A stretch of 64,000 bases of DNA from Phycisphaerales bacterium (GTDB taxonomy: Bacteria; Planctomycetota; Phycisphaerae; Phycisphaerales; UBA1924), in NCBI GenBank assembly GCA_029260515.1, contig JAJDDC010000040.1:62001-126000 (forward strand), written 5' to 3'. The position numbers and the translations under genes are program-made. This document shows positions 17,202-27,697 of the stretch, in pieces (the first letter of the stretch is position 1; every line of letters starts with the position of its first letter). Below the pieces are notes generated by a model. The model made no database searches, was not told where the DNA came from, and worked only from the letters and a program-made list of their open reading frames with translations.

Positions 17202-18584
17202 ATGAGGTCCACGCTTCAGTGGCTGGGAACTTCGGTCCTGGGCGTCGCGCTCAGCGCACAGTCTCTCGAGGCTCAGCCGACGCCGACACCCGGCGCGGTC
17301 GGCGCGGCAAGCGCCTCCAGGCCTGGCGACTCGCACCGACTCCTTACCTGGAATCTGCCGTCGCAGGTCCTACCTTTGTTCGAGACACTCGAGTCCGGCG
17401 GGAAGGGCGACCTGGCGATAATCGGCGACTCGATCTCGTTCGCTGAGAACTCGTACAACTGGTTTCTCAAGGCGCTCTTCGAGGCGGATTACGGATCCGG
17501 CGGCGAAGGGTTCCTCTCGCCCAGCGGCATGCGTGGCGCTTGCGAGGGCGATGTGTACGTCCGCTGCGGCGTCGATATGGACAACACGCAGGGCGCTTGG
17601 GCGTCGTTGAACAGCGGACCCCGGCACCCTCGGAGCTACGGCCTCGATGTCGATGGCAACTACGCGATCATCCAAGAGTCATCGACAGGGATTCACGGAA
17701 GATACTTTCTATATCTGTATGGCGACGAGGTCACAGTCCACTACATCAAGGAACCGGGCGCGGGCACGTTCCAGGTACTCCTGAACAAATCGACGATCAC
17801 GACGATCAACGCCGATATCCCGGGCGAGCCCGAGCACGCGTCGGTCACGGTCCCGACCGGCGCCGAGAACCCGGACGAGATCAACGAGATCACGCTCCGG
17901 CACATCTCGGGCGGCTCGGTCTACCTCGACGGCTACCAGATGTCCTACGGGCAGTCGGGCTTCGTCTACCACCGGCTCGCGCGTGGGGGCGCCGGGCCCG
18001 ATGATTTTCTCGATTGCATCGGCCAACCGACGAGCGATTTTCTCGGGACGCTCGACGCCGAGCTGATTCTCGTCATGCTCGACTGGGCGGGGCTGAACAA
18101 CGCGGAGCCCTACGTCACGAATATGAACACCCTGCTCGATTTTCTCGAGGGCGCGGCGCCCAACTCCAAGTTCATACTGGTCTCGCATCACGCCTTCTAC
18201 GAGGGAATCGGCCAAGAGGCAGACTGGCTGTATCTGCTGGCGCGCCAACGCGGGCACGGGTACATCAACCTCTTTGATCTACACGCGGGCTCTGGTGAGC
18301 TGGGAACACTCGGCTTCCTCGAGGACGAGGTCCACCTGACCGCGGCGGGAGGCTCGTGGTTCGCCGACTACATCTACGGCGTGCTCACCGATGCCGCGGC
18401 AGATGCCAGGACTGCGGATCACAACCGCGACGGCGTATTCGACTATCAAGATCTGCTCGCGTTCCTCGAGGGCTTCGTGGGCGCGGACGCCGACACGGAC
18501 GTGAATGCCGATGGCTCCAACGACTCCGCGGACCTAACCGAGTTTTTGGATGCGTTCCGGCGTGTCCAATGGGCATCTCGTTAG
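17202..18584 (+). CDS. Secreted SGNH/GDSL-type hydrolase with C-terminal dockerin-like repeats
   Basis: A 460-residue exported protein. A signal peptide (LGTSVLGVALSAQSLEA) is followed by an SGNH esterase core: block I GDSIS with nucleophile Ser77, and block V D-E-V-H (Asp375, His378). The last 60 residues contain two calcium-loop motifs, DHNRDGVFDYQD and DVNADGSNDSAD, separated by a LLAFLEGFVG helix, as in dockerin type I domains and the EF-hand tails common on planctomycete secreted proteins. Likely deacetylates or de-esterifies a polysaccharide; the substrate is unknown. Start chosen for the signal peptide. Confidence 0.82.
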   Translation: MRSTLQWLGTSVLGVALSAQSLEAQPTPTPGAVGAASASRPGDSHRLLTWNLPSQVLPLFETLESGGKGDLAIIGDSISFAENSYNWFLKALFEADYGSGGEGFLSPSGMRGACEGDVYVRCGVDMDNTQGAWASLNSGPRHPRSYGLDVDGNYAIIQESSTGIHGRYFLYLYGDEVTVHYIKEPGAGTFQVLLNKSTITTINADIPGEPEHASVTVPTGAENPDEINEITLRHISGGSVYLDGYQMSYGQSGFVYHRLARGGAGPDDFLDCIGQPTSDFLGTLDAELILVMLDWAGLNNAEPYVTNMNTLLDFLEGAAPNSKFILVSHHAFYEGIGQEADWLYLLARQRGHGYINLFDLHAGSGELGTLGFLEDEVHLTAAGGSWFADYIYGVLTDAAADARTADHNRDGVFDYQDLLAFLEGFVGADADTDVNADGSNDSADLTEFLDAFRRVQWASR

Positions 18585-18747
18585 CGCACTGCGCATTGTA
18601 TGGGGCACGGCCGCGTGCGTTCACTGATCGATTCATATGGTGAACGACCAATGCCGAGCAGCGCCCCCGCCGCTCGTACGGGTCGAGGCGATGCGTCGCC
18701 AACCAACAGCCCACCCCGGTGCGATGCTCTGACGCAATAACGACGAT

Positions 18748-18862
18748 CCCGCAAGCATCTGGCTTGCGGGGCGTGCGTATCCAATCGGGGTGACAGGACA
18801 CCAGTTGAACTCTTTGCAGCCGAGGCCCGCCTCTGGAGCCTGGAAACGCAGATTCTCGGCTT
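18748..18862. repeat. Dispersed hairpin-plus-80-nt module, copy A
   Basis: A 9-bp hairpin (18748-18770, CCCGCAAGC/GCTTGCGGG) is followed by a conserved block beginning at 18785 with TCGGGGTGACAGGACACC and AGTTGAACTC. Related copies occur at 38790 and 45024, in the same orientation and each downstream of a protein gene. The rest of the 579-base gap between the hydrolase and the S46 relative contains no gene I can support. Confidence 0.6.
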
Positions 18863-19163
18863 CGCCGTGAAACCACAGTCGGGCCGAGTTACTCTGCGAT
18901 CAGCAGTCTGTAGGCGATCGCTTCAACCGGGCCAGCAGGGACTGAATCCGATGTCGTCGTGCGTCGAAGACGCCGAACGTCAGGACTCTTGAGACGACCG
19001 AGTCTGTACACTGATGCAGACTCGTCGCCTGCAACATGTCACAAAGCCGTGACCCGTGCGATCCCGCAGACCGTGTCGTCTTCGAGCAGCGCGCCCGATA
19101 CCGGATCAGATGCGCGCTCATCAGTCGCAACGCAACCGACCTGGCCGGCGCAGAGCAAGCACA

Positions 19164-21330
19164 ATGCGAAACACATCAGCCATGAAATCGATCTTGCTCG
19201 CCGGCCTCGCGCTCCTGCCAAGCCTGACCTCCACCACGCTTGCCCAAGAGAACCAGGAGCTCGGTCGGATGTGGACGTTCGAAAATCCACCTCTCGTCTA
19301 CCTCGATGAGGAATACGGATTCAGGCCCGACCAGAATTGGTTGGCTTCCCTTCGGCTGGGTTCGCTGCGCCTAGGTGGCGAAGACATCCTGTCAAGCTTC
19401 GGCTCCGCGTCGTTCGTCTCGCCCGAGGGCCTGATCATGACGAGCACCCGCTGCGTGCGCGATGCGGTCGCAGCGACTCGGCCGCGAGATGTCGACATGA
19501 TCCAGACCGGATTCGTCGCCGCGACACGGGAACGGGAGTTTCGGCTGCGGTCGAGTCATGACGAGTGGCTGACCGCCGCACAACTCGTCAAGATCTCGAA
19601 CGTCACCGACGAGATCAACAGGGGCGTGGCGCCAACCGCCAACGCGACCCAGATCCAGAAGACGCGCATCGCGAACAAGAAGCGGATCCTCGACGCGGCC
19701 AGGAAAACCGATCCGAACCTCGTGCCGCAGATCGTGAGCCTCTACCAGGGCGGGGTTTCCCAGCTCTACCAGTACAAAATGTTCAACGACCTTCGTTTAG
19801 TGTGCATTCCGCATTTGCAAACCGCCCACTTCGGCGGTGATCCGGACAACTTTACCTACCCTCGCTACAGCATCGACTTTGCATTCCTGCGTGCGTATGA
19901 AGACGGCAAGCACGCGGACACGACGACGCGCTACTTCAAGTGGAAGTCGGGCGGCGCGAAGAAGGACGAACTCGTCTTCGTTTCCGGCAACCCCGGCGTG
20001 ACGCAGCGGCTGTTCACGAAGGCTCAGCTGGAGTTTGAGCGAGACATCAAGATCCCGTTGAGAATCGAGCCAATCGCAAACCGTCTGCACCATGAGAAGA
20101 ACGCGGGCGCCTTGGATTTCGATCCCGAGCACCCGTCTCAGAATTGGGCCTGGGCCCAGACGGGGATACTCGAGTTGGAAGACGCCCTGAAGGCGGCGCG
20201 CGGCAACCTGAGTGGTCTCGAGGACGCGACGTTGATGGCACAGAAGACCGCGGCGGAGAAGGCGTTCCAGTATCGCGTGATGGCAGACAAAAAGCTCGCG
20301 CAGCGTTATGGCGACCTCTGGGACCGGATCGCCAGCGCGGTCGAGGTTCGGCGGCAGCACGAGACGCGAGCGCGATTCCAAACGGCCAACGCCGCCGCTG
20401 TGCTCGGGGTAGCGGTCGCCATCGTGCGTCTGAGCGATCCCGCCGAAACCGAGGCGCATCGCGAGCAAGCCAGAAAGACGTTGGGGAGTTTGGCGGGTAG
20501 GACGATTAAACCCAACGCCGGTTTGATCGCCGCTTGCGTAGATCACGTCGTCCGTGCCCACAAGTGGTTGCCCAAGGACGATCCCTACCTCTCGAATGTG
20601 CTGGCTGGCAGGAGTGCAGAGGGATGGCCGGCAAGGCTCCCGGAATATTTGGACGCGATGGAGGGTGAGCAAGCACGGAGCTCGCCGAACTGGATCGGGT
20701 ATCCCGAACCACGTGAAGCGCTCGTCAAATCGGGTTGGAAGGCGATCCAGAACAGCGATGATCCGGCGATCGTCGCAGCGCGCGCTTGTCATTTTGATGC
20801 GAAAGAACGAGGAGCTCGGCGAAGAACTCGACGCGAAAGAAGAAGCCCTCCGAACTGAGATGGGTCACGCATTGTTCGCGTGCTACGGCACGAATGTCAG
20901 TCCCGATGGGACTGAGACGGCTCGCTTCACCGACGGTGTCGTCAGGGGTTTCCCGAGCAACGGCACGATCGCGCCGTACCGCACGACGTTCTACGGGCTT
21001 TACGCTCGCAACGCCGAGTTTGACAACGAGTACCCCTTCAACCTCCCGAAGATCTGGCTCGACCGCAAGGACGAGATCGACCTGACGAAACCCGTCAACT
21101 TCGTCAGCACGAACGACATCACCATGGGCAACTCGGGAAGTGTCGTCGTCAACATGGAGCTCGAAGTCGTCGGGGTGGTCGTAGATGGGAACATCGAATC
21201 ACTACACAACGACTTTGTATTCAGGGACGACGTGCCGCGCGCCGTTTCAGTGCACGTCGACGGAATCATGGAAGCCCTGGTGAAGATCTACGATGCCCAT
21301 CACGTCGCCGAGGAGCTCACCGGCGAGTAG
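19164..21330 (+). pseudogene. S46-family peptidase relative, frameshifted, catalytic His missing (copy 1)
   Basis: Homologous almost end to end to the intact gene at 45121-47319. It has a signal peptide (ILLAGLALLPSLTSTTLAQ), a chymotrypsin-like N-terminal lobe with GSASFVSPEGLIMTSTRC, a central helical region, and the C-terminal GNSGSVVV nucleophile motif with DGNIESL. The reading frame breaks near 20785-20800, where two bases are missing relative to the paralogue (after IVAAR). The rest continues in another frame from LMRKNEEL to the stop at 21330. S46 dipeptidyl-peptidases need a His in an N-H-H-C motif; here it reads T-S-T-R-C. A stretch containing the paralogue's HGWRYSGG is also absent before GNSGS. 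Confidence 0.75.
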
Positions 21331-21516
21331 CTCCGGTCGGGTTACCCGGATCGGGTCTGGTCACGAGAATGTCCCCGCGGCGTCACTCGACGGGCGCTCA
21401 TGACGAAATGGCTCAACCAAGCGGCCGCGTTGTCCGGTGAGGACTTCTTCTGACGTATTCAACCTGTGGCCAGTTTCCTGTGGCAACAGGACATCGTTGA
21501 ACCGACCGTAAACACA

Positions 21517-21544
21517 GACGGCCTCGGCGTTTGCCGAGGCCGTC
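21517..21544 (-). terminator. Terminator of tRNA-Pro
   Basis: A perfect 12-bp stem (GACGGCCTCGGC and its complement, loop of four) ends 12 bases beyond the tRNA 3' end and is followed on the minus strand by TGTGTTTA. Confidence 0.7.
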
Positions 21545-21556
21545 GAGCCTGCCGAA

Positions 21557-21631
21557 TCGGGGTGAGAGGATTCGAACCTCCGACCTTTTGACCCCCAGTC
21601 AAACGCGCTAACCAAACTGCGCCACACCCCG
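21557..21631 (-). tRNA. tRNA-Pro (anticodon GGG)
   Basis: On the minus strand a 75-nt cloverleaf folds fully: acceptor CGGGGTG paired with CACCCCG, a D-arm GCGC...GCGC, an anticodon stem TTTGA/TCAAA enclosing the loop CTGGGGG, T-arm GGAGG-TTCGAAT-CCTCT, discriminator A. The anticodon GGG reads proline codons. CCA is not encoded. Partial copies of its 3' end lie at 44052 and 47496. Confidence 0.95.
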
Positions 21632-21712
21632 TGGCGTCACCCTCTCGGGCGACGCGATGAGGATAGGCGATGGTCCCCACGCCCGCCAACGACTCGGCGG
21701 TATCCTTCCCCC

Positions 21713-23044
21713 GTGGGCACCAACGAACAGACCCTGCTGATCGTGGGCGGGCGGGTTATCGACCCGGACTCCGGGCTCGACCAGACCGCCGACGTCGCCA
21801 TCGCCGGCGGGAGAGTCGTCCAGATCGGCCAAGATCTCGCCAGGGGCCCGGCGGCCCGGGTGATCGATGCCGAGAGGCTGCTGGTCACCCCCGGGCTCAT
21901 CGACCCACACGTCCACCTCCGCGAGCCGGGGGGGGAGCACAAGGAGACGATCGCGTCTGGTTCGGCCGCGGCCCTCGCGGGTGGGTTCAGCACCGTCTGC
22001 TGCATGCCGAACACGAGCCCGGCGCTCGACACGCCCGAGATGGTCCGGCTGGTCAGGGAGCGGGCACGCGAGACGGCCGGCTGCCGGGTCTTCCCGATCG
22101 CGGCCGCGACCATTGGGCGTACGGGCGAACGCCTGGCCGAGATCGGCCTGTGCAGGGCTGCGGGCGCCGTCGGTTTCTCCGACGACGGCGACGTCGTCGA
22201 ATCGGCGGGGATGATGGCCCGCGTGCTCCGGGCGGTCGCGCCGACCGGGGCCGCGTTCATGCAGCACTGCCAGGAGCCCTCGCTGACCGTCGGCGCGTCG
22301 ATGCACGCGGGCGAGGTCTCGATGCGCCTCGGGCTGACAGGCTGGCCGAGGGTCGCCGAGGAACTCGTCATCGAGCGGGACGTCCGGCTGAACCGCACAG
22401 TCGGGTGCCGATACCACGTGCAGCACGTCAGCTCGGGCGGGTCGGTTGAGATCATCCGTAGAGCGCGAACGGACGGCCAGCCCGTGAGCGCCGAGGCGAG
22501 TCCCCACCACCTGCTGCTGACCGACGAGGCCTGCGACAACTACGACACGACCGCAAAGATGAACCCCCCGCTGCGCACCCGATCGGATACCGACGCGCTG
22601 CGCGCGGGTGTCGCCGACGGTACGATCACTGTCTTGGCAACAGACCACGCGCCGCACAGCGCCGACGAGAAGGCCCTGCCCTTCGAGAACGCCCCGTTCG
22701 GGATCATCGGCCTTGAGACGGCATTGGCCCTCTACGCCGAGGCGCTCATCACGACTGGCGCGATCGACTGGCCGCGGCTGATCTGGCTGTTGACGGTCGG
22801 GCCCGCGGACCTGTGCGGCCTGGGCGCGATGGGGCTAGGGCGCCTGAGCGTGGGCGGCCCCGCGGACGTCACACTCATCGACCCGGAACTGGAATGGACA
22901 ATCACCCGCGATGACCTTCGCGGCCGCTCGTCCAACACGCCCTTCCTCGGGCGCCGTGTTCAGGGGAGAGCCGTGGGGACGATCGTGGGCGGGAAGGTCT
23001 GGCACGAGTTGCCCTCGCGCGTGCAGCCCGCACGCTCGCCCTGA
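21713..23044 (+). CDS. pyrC: Dihydroorotase
   Basis: A 443-residue amidohydrolase closing carbamoyl-aspartate to dihydroorotate in pyrimidine synthesis. Zinc-binding [10 protein letters not shown] (His66, His68), the substrate loop [20 protein letters not shown], and the C-terminal [11 protein letters not shown] are all present, matching the type I (long) class that often pairs with aspartate carbamoyltransferase. GTG start at 21713, 81 bases from the divergent tRNA. It is followed after 20 bases by a metal ATPase; no other pyr gene is nearby. Confidence 0.92.
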   Translation: MGTNEQTLLIVGGRVIDPDSGLDQTADVAIAGGRVVQIGQDLARGPAARVIDAERLLVTPGLIDPHVHLREPGGEHKETIASGSAAALAGGFSTVCCMPNTSPALDTPEMVRLVRERARETAGCRVFPIAAATIGRTGERLAEIGLCRAAGAVGFSDDGDVVESAGMMARVLRAVAPTGAAFMQHCQEPSLTVGASMHAGEVSMRLGLTGWPRVAEELVIERDVRLNRTVGCRYHVQHVSSGGSVEIIRRARTDGQPVSAEASPHHLLLTDEACDNYDTTAKMNPPLRTRSDTDALRAGVADGTITVLATDHAPHSADEKALPFENAPFGIIGLETALALYAEALITTGAIDWPRLIWLLTVGPADLCGLGAMGLGRLSVGGPADVTLIDPELEWTITRDDLRGRSSNTPFLGRRVQGRAVGTIVGGKVWHELPSRVQPARSP

Positions 23045-23064
23045 AGACACCGAGAACCGCACAC

Positions 23065-24936
23065 ATGGACGCGCCAACCACACGATCTCCCTGGCGGACC
23101 AAGGAGTTGTACATCGCGGCGCTGGCGGTCGCGGCGATCGCGGCCCACCTGCTGCTCCGTGTCTGGTTCGCACCCGAGAGCGTCGAGGCCCGCGTCCCGC
23201 TCTGGATCGCGCTGGGCGCCGGCGGGCTCCCGCTCGTCGCAGAACTGGTCCTCAAGGCCGTGCGTCTCCAGTTCGGCTCCGACCTGCTTGCGGGCGTCTC
23301 GATTGTGACCTCGGTCATCCTCGGCGAGTACCTCGCGGGCACGCTGGTCGTCCTCATGCTCTCGGGCGGCGAGACGCTCGAGGCGATGGCCGTCGAGAAC
23401 GCACGCTCGGTCCTGCGGGCCCTGGCCAAGCGTGTGCCGACGACGGCCCACATCCGACGCAACGGGCGGATCGAGGACGCCCCGATCGAGCAGATCGTCG
23501 TCGGCGACGAGGTTGTCGTCTACCCCCATGAGACGTGCCCGGTGGACGGCGAGGTGTCCAGCGGGCACGGCGTCATGGACGAGTCGTACCTGACGGGCGA
23601 GCCGTATATGATGTCCAAGGCCCCCGGCTCGGGCGTCATCTCCGGCGCGATCAACGGCGAGTCGGCCCTGACCATCCGCGCCACCAAGCTGCCCGAAGAC
23701 TCACGCTACGCCAAGATCATGCGCGTCATGCGCGAGAGCGAGCAGCGCCGCCCGCGACTGCGCCGCCTGGGCGACACCCTCGGCGCCTACTACACGCCCC
23801 TGGCCGTAGGCCTCGCGTTGATCGCCTGGGCTGTCTCGGGCGACCCTGTCCGCTTCCTCGCGGTGCTCGTCGTCGCGACGCCCTGCCCCCTGCTCATCGC
23901 GATCCCGACGGCGATCATCGGCTCGATCTCGCTGGCCGCCCGTCGCGGCGTGATTGTCAAGGACCCGGCCACCCTCGAGACAATCGACACCTGCCGCACG
24001 ATCATCTTCGACAAGACCGGCACGCTCACGTACGGCAAGCCGAGCGTGACCGAAGTGCTCCCGGCGGGCGGATTCGACCCCGACGAGGCGCTGGCACTGA
24101 CCGCAGCGATGGAGCGGTATTCCAAGCACCCGCTGGCGGGCGCCGTCGTCCGGGCGGCGGAGGCAAAGCGCCTCGCGACGCACGAGCCCCACGAAATCTC
24201 CGAACGCCCGGGCGAGGGCCTCCGGGGTATCGTCGGCGGGCGCGAGGTCATGGTCACAGGGCGCAAGGGGCTCGGGCAGATAGACCCCGCCCAGGTCGAT
24301 GACCTGCCGCCCCTGGCCGGCGGGCTCGAGTGCATTGTGCTGGTCGATGGGCGTCTTGTCGCGACGATCCGGTTCCGCGACGAGCCCCGGGCCGACGGCG
24401 CCGCCTTCATCCGTCACCTCACGCGCAAGCACCACTTCCGCAAGGTCATGCTCGTGTCGGGCGACCGCGAGAGCGAGGTGCGGTACCTGGCCGACAAAGT
24501 CGGGATCCAGGACGTGCTCGCCTCGCAGTCCCCCGAAGACAAGGTCGAGATCGTCAAGCGCGAGACCGAGGCCGCCCGGACCTGCTTCATCGGCGACGGG
24601 ATCAACGACGCCCCCGCCCTGGCCCTGGCGACGGTCGGGATCGCCTTCGGCCAGGCGAGCGACATCACAACCGAGGCCGCGGGGGTCGTCGTGCTCGACA
24701 ACGCCCTGGAACGGGTTGACGAGTTCTTCCATATCTCCCGCCGCATGCGCCGGATCGCGCTGCAGAGCGCTCTGGGCGGCATGGCCCTGAGCGTGGTCGG
24801 GATGGTGTTCGCGGCCCTGGGCCTGCTGCCCCCGGTCGCGGGCGCGATCGCCCAGGAGGTCATCGACGTGCTGGCGGTGCTCAACGCCCTGCGAGCGGCG
24901 GCGCCCCCCTCGAGCTTGTCGGATATCCGCGACTGA
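23065..24936 (+). CDS. P1B-type heavy-metal-translocating ATPase
   Basis: A 623-residue membrane pump. Phosphorylation motif DKTGTLT (Asp316), transport-site T-P-C-P motif (Cys274), S-K-H-P-L-A-G nucleotide-domain motif, TGEP phosphatase motif and [11 protein letters not shown] hinge are all visible. There is no N-terminal HMA metal-binding domain: the protein opens directly with membrane helices. The T-P-C-P-L-L variant differs from the C-P-C of copper and zinc pumps, so the ion is uncertain. Eight hydrophobic segments are predicted. Co-directional with pyrC, 20 bases downstream. Confidence 0.9.
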   Translation: MDAPTTRSPWRTKELYIAALAVAAIAAHLLLRVWFAPESVEARVPLWIALGAGGLPLVAELVLKAVRLQFGSDLLAGVSIVTSVILGEYLAGTLVVLMLSGGETLEAMAVENARSVLRALAKRVPTTAHIRRNGRIEDAPIEQIVVGDEVVVYPHETCPVDGEVSSGHGVMDESYLTGEPYMMSKAPGSGVISGAINGESALTIRATKLPEDSRYAKIMRVMRESEQRRPRLRRLGDTLGAYYTPLAVGLALIAWAVSGDPVRFLAVLVVATPCPLLIAIPTAIIGSISLAARRGVIVKDPATLETIDTCRTIIFDKTGTLTYGKPSVTEVLPAGGFDPDEALALTAAMERYSKHPLAGAVVRAAEAKRLATHEPHEISERPGEGLRGIVGGREVMVTGRKGLGQIDPAQVDDLPPLAGGLECIVLVDGRLVATIRFRDEPRADGAAFIRHLTRKHHFRKVMLVSGDRESEVRYLADKVGIQDVLASQSPEDKVEIVKRETEAARTCFIGDGINDAPALALATVGIAFGQASDITTEAAGVVVLDNALERVDEFFHISRRMRRIALQSALGGMALSVVGMVFAALGLLPPVAGAIAQEVIDVLAVLNALRAAAPPSSLSDIRD

Positions 24937-25045
24937 GCACGCCGCCCGCCCGGGCGCCCCCCATCGCTCCCGGGTCGCGTCCTACCGTTGTGCCGGGACG
25001 GAACCGGCCCTCCCCGGGCACCTATCTGAGCAGGAGATCAGCGAC

Positions 25046-26080
25046 ATGGCCATCCGCGTTGGCATCAACGGCTTCGGACGCATCGGGCGCCTCGTGTACC
25101 GCATCGCCGCCCAGCGCGGCGGCTTCGAGGTCAACCTCATCAACGACCTCGTCGGCGCCGACAACCTCGCGTACCTCCTCAAATACGACACGATGCACGG
25201 CCGCTTCATGGTCAACGGCAAGCCCGCCGAGATCAGCGCGACCGAGGACTCGTTCACGGTCAACGGCAAGACGACCAGGACGTCCGCCGTCCGCGACCCC
25301 GCGGAGCTGCCCTGGGGCAAGCACGAGGTCGATTACGTGCTCGAGTCCACCGGGCTGTTCACCACCTACGAGGCCGCCCACAAGCACATCGAGAACAACG
25401 GGTGCAAGCGGGTGATGATCTCGGCGCCCACCAAGACGCCCGACGAGGTCCGCACCTTCGCCTACAAGGTCAACCACGAGCTGTACGACCCGGCGAAAGA
25501 CAAGATCATCTCCAACGCCAGCTGCACAACCAACTGCCTGGCGCCGATCGCCAAGGTCATCAACGACGAGTTCGGGCTGGCCGAGGGCCTGATGACCACC
25601 ATCCACGCCGCCACCGCGACCCAGCCAACGCAGGACGGGCCGAGCAAGAAGGACTTCCGGGGCGGCCGCAACGCGTACCAGAACATCATCCCGGCCAGCA
25701 CGGGCGCCGCCAAGGCCGTCGGCCTGTGCATCCCCGAACTCAAGGGCAAGCTCACGGGCATGTCGATGCGTGTGCCGACGGCGGACGTCTCGTGCGTGGA
25801 CCTGACGTTCCGCACGTCCAAGGCGACGAGTCTCAAGGCCATCAACGCCGCGATGCAGGCCGCCAGCGAGGGCTCGATGCAGGGTGTCCTGGGCTACACC
25901 GAGGAGCAGGTGGTCAGCTCCGACTTCATCAGCGACCCCCGCAGCTCGATCTTCGACGCCGGCGCCGGCATCGAGCTCAACGATCGTTTCTTCAAGGTTG
26001 TCAGCTGGTACGACAACGAGGCGGGGTACGCCGCGAGATGTGTGGACATGCTCGCCATGATGGCCAAGCGGGACGGGTGA
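25046..26080 (+). CDS. gap: Glyceraldehyde-3-phosphate dehydrogenase, type I
   Basis: A 344-residue glycolytic enzyme. N-terminal Rossmann motif [10 protein letters not shown], the catalytic Cys160 in [11 protein letters not shown], a phosphate-binding [12 protein letters not shown], and the C-terminal WYDNEAGYA are diagnostic. The NAD-selecting Asp follows the second strand (LINDLVG). A GGAG-like element (gagcaggagatc) precedes the ATG. Length matches the family. Separated by 109 bases from the upstream ATPase. Confidence 0.95.
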   Translation: MAIRVGINGFGRIGRLVYRIAAQRGGFEVNLINDLVGADNLAYLLKYDTMHGRFMVNGKPAEISATEDSFTVNGKTTRTSAVRDPAELPWGKHEVDYVLESTGLFTTYEAAHKHIENNGCKRVMISAPTKTPDEVRTFAYKVNHELYDPAKDKIISNASCTTNCLAPIAKVINDEFGLAEGLMTTIHAATATQPTQDGPSKKDFRGGRNAYQNIIPASTGAAKAVGLCIPELKGKLTGMSMRVPTADVSCVDLTFRTSKATSLKAINAAMQAASEGSMQGVLGYTEEQVVSSDFISDPRSSIFDAGAGIELNDRFFKVVSWYDNEAGYAARCVDMLAMMAKRDG

Positions 26081-26272
26081 GACCCGGGCGATGCCAGCGT
26101 CGCCGCAAACCGCTTGTCCGATTGAGTTTATAGAAACAACACGCCGAGGCCGCCGGAGGTATGTCCGCACATGGCCTCCGCCAGTATCGCCCTGCGTCCG
26201 CCCCGCCGCCGAGTGAACATAGACTCCGACCACGACGACAGGGGTGAAGTACCTACACCGGGAGGAGCCACC

Positions 26273-26917
26273 ATGAGACGAATCGCAGCAACCGGCATCG
26301 CGTCCGTACTGATCCTCGCCGCCACCGGCTGCTCATCCGGGCCCAGCGGCCCGATGGGCGACACGCAGGGTCGGCGCGACCCGGGTGTGAGCACGCGGGC
26401 CGACAGCAAGGACAGCTCGGTCAACACCGTCACGCTCATCGAGTTCGCCGACCAGGTCGCCCAGGACCTGCCCATGCGGATCGCGGGCATCCCCGAGTTG
26501 GCCAACCGCCAGACCCGGGCCGTGCTCTACCTGGGCGAGTTCGTCAACCGGACGCAGACGCCGACCAACGACTTCCGCCTGGCCCGCCAGATCGTCCGCA
26601 ACTCGATCATTAACTCGGACATCGTGAGCCAGTACGCGATGGTTTACGCGGACCCCGAGCAGTTGGCGCGTCAGCGCGAGCGTCTGGCCTCGTCGGGCGC
26701 CTCGGGCGGCAGTCTCGTGGACGAGGGTGTCGCCGTGGACGACCAGGGCGGGCGTATGTACTCCGAGGACGACATCTTCGTGCTCAACTCGGAGATGTCC
26801 GAGGCGACGCGTGGCGCGGGCGGTGTGAGCCTGTACGTCTTCGATATGACGCTCATGGAGATGAAGTCCGGCCGCCAGGTCTTCAGCTCGCAGATCGTCC
26901 AGAAGCACGTCCGCTAG
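26273..26917 (+). CDS. LpoB-like lipoprotein (penicillin-binding protein activator family)
   Basis: A 214-residue lipoprotein with lipobox A-A-T-G-C (Cys near residue 18) and a low-complexity linker, then the LpoB-type domain: TLIEFADQVAQDLPMRIAGIPELANRQTRAVLYLGEFVNRT, NDFRLARQIVRNSI and a C-terminal YVFDMTLMEMKSGRQVFSS strand. In E. coli LpoB is the outer-membrane activator of PBP1B and lies next to ycfL. The same neighbours recur here at 27698 and 29465. The start at 26273 follows an excellent ribosome site (GGGAGGAG, 5-6 bases away). Confidence 0.78.
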   Translation: MRRIAATGIASVLILAATGCSSGPSGPMGDTQGRRDPGVSTRADSKDSSVNTVTLIEFADQVAQDLPMRIAGIPELANRQTRAVLYLGEFVNRTQTPTNDFRLARQIVRNSIINSDIVSQYAMVYADPEQLARQRERLASSGASGGSLVDEGVAVDDQGGRMYSEDDIFVLNSEMSEATRGAGGVSLYVFDMTLMEMKSGRQVFSSQIVQKHVR

Positions 26918-26956
26918 AACTCTTCGACGCTCCTTTTGACTTGGGGGAATGGACGC

Positions 26957-27637
26957 ATGAGAAGTCCTGCAATGCGCGGGCGAACAGCCCGCCTCGGGTT
27001 CGGCGTGCTGATCTTGGCCGGCGCCCTGTCCGTTGGCCTTGGCGGGGGGTGCGCGAGCGGGGGCGCCAAGGGCGGCTCCACCCGCTTCACGGTCTCGGAC
27101 ATCGAGTACACGTCCGCGGAGCTCTCGGCGCAACTGGCGGGCGCCTCGTTCTTGCAAGGGCGCGGCCCGGGCTCGCCCGAGATCCGCCTCATGCCCGGGG
27201 AGTTCGCCAACATCTCGACCGAGCGCATCGGCGAGGCCGACCGGTGGGTCATGATCTCCCGGGTCCTCCACGACCCCGGGATCTTCGAGTTGCTCCGCTC
27301 CAAGAACGTCTCGATCGTGATGCCCGAGCAGCGGCGACGACTGTTCGAGCGGTTCGCGATCGCGGACGCCGCTGGGCACGACGTCACCCTTGAGGATGGC
27401 GGCGTCGTCCACCAGCCCGCGACCGTCCGCTTCGAGGACGCGTCGATTGCGACGCACGCCCTGAACACCACGTTCCTCTCGGCGACACGCACCGCGACCG
27501 ACAACGACGACGACGCCAACGAGCGCAAGGAGTTGTTCGTCGTCCAGACCGAGATCATCGACCTGGGCTCCGGGCGCGCGATTTGGAGCGGGCAGACACA
27601 GTTCGCCCGCGTCGCCCGCGGGCTGATCCTGGACTAG
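26957..27637 (+). CDS. Lipoprotein of LpoB-like operon, uncharacterised
   Basis: A 226-residue exported protein. The N-terminus is hydrophobic and ends in a lipobox-like L-G-G-G-C. The following domain starts TRFTVSDIEYTSAEL and later has RWVMISRVLHDPGIFELLRSKNVSIVMPEQRRRL and ELFVVQTEIIDLGSGRAIWSGQTQFARVARG. The closing strand pattern (T-E-I-I-D-L-x-S-G-R-x-I-W-S-G) resembles that of LpoB/CsgG-type lipoproteins, so it may be a diverged duplicate of the upstream gene. It lies 39 bases after it. The start at 26957 is chosen over an ATG seven codons earlier for the signal sequence. Confidence 0.65.
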   Translation: MRSPAMRGRTARLGFGVLILAGALSVGLGGGCASGGAKGGSTRFTVSDIEYTSAELSAQLAGASFLQGRGPGSPEIRLMPGEFANISTERIGEADRWVMISRVLHDPGIFELLRSKNVSIVMPEQRRRLFERFAIADAAGHDVTLEDGGVVHQPATVRFEDASIATHALNTTFLSATRTATDNDDDANERKELFVVQTEIIDLGSGRAIWSGQTQFARVARGLILD

Positions 27638-27697
27638 TTCCTATCTTGACGCGTGCGGGCGGGTCATCGTTGCCCGTGCCGCCAGGGGGAGTTGACC

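Noticed and set aside
22998..23015. TGGCACGAGTTGC as sigma-54 promoter
   Set aside because: Spacing between elements is three bases instead of five and it lies inside pyrC.
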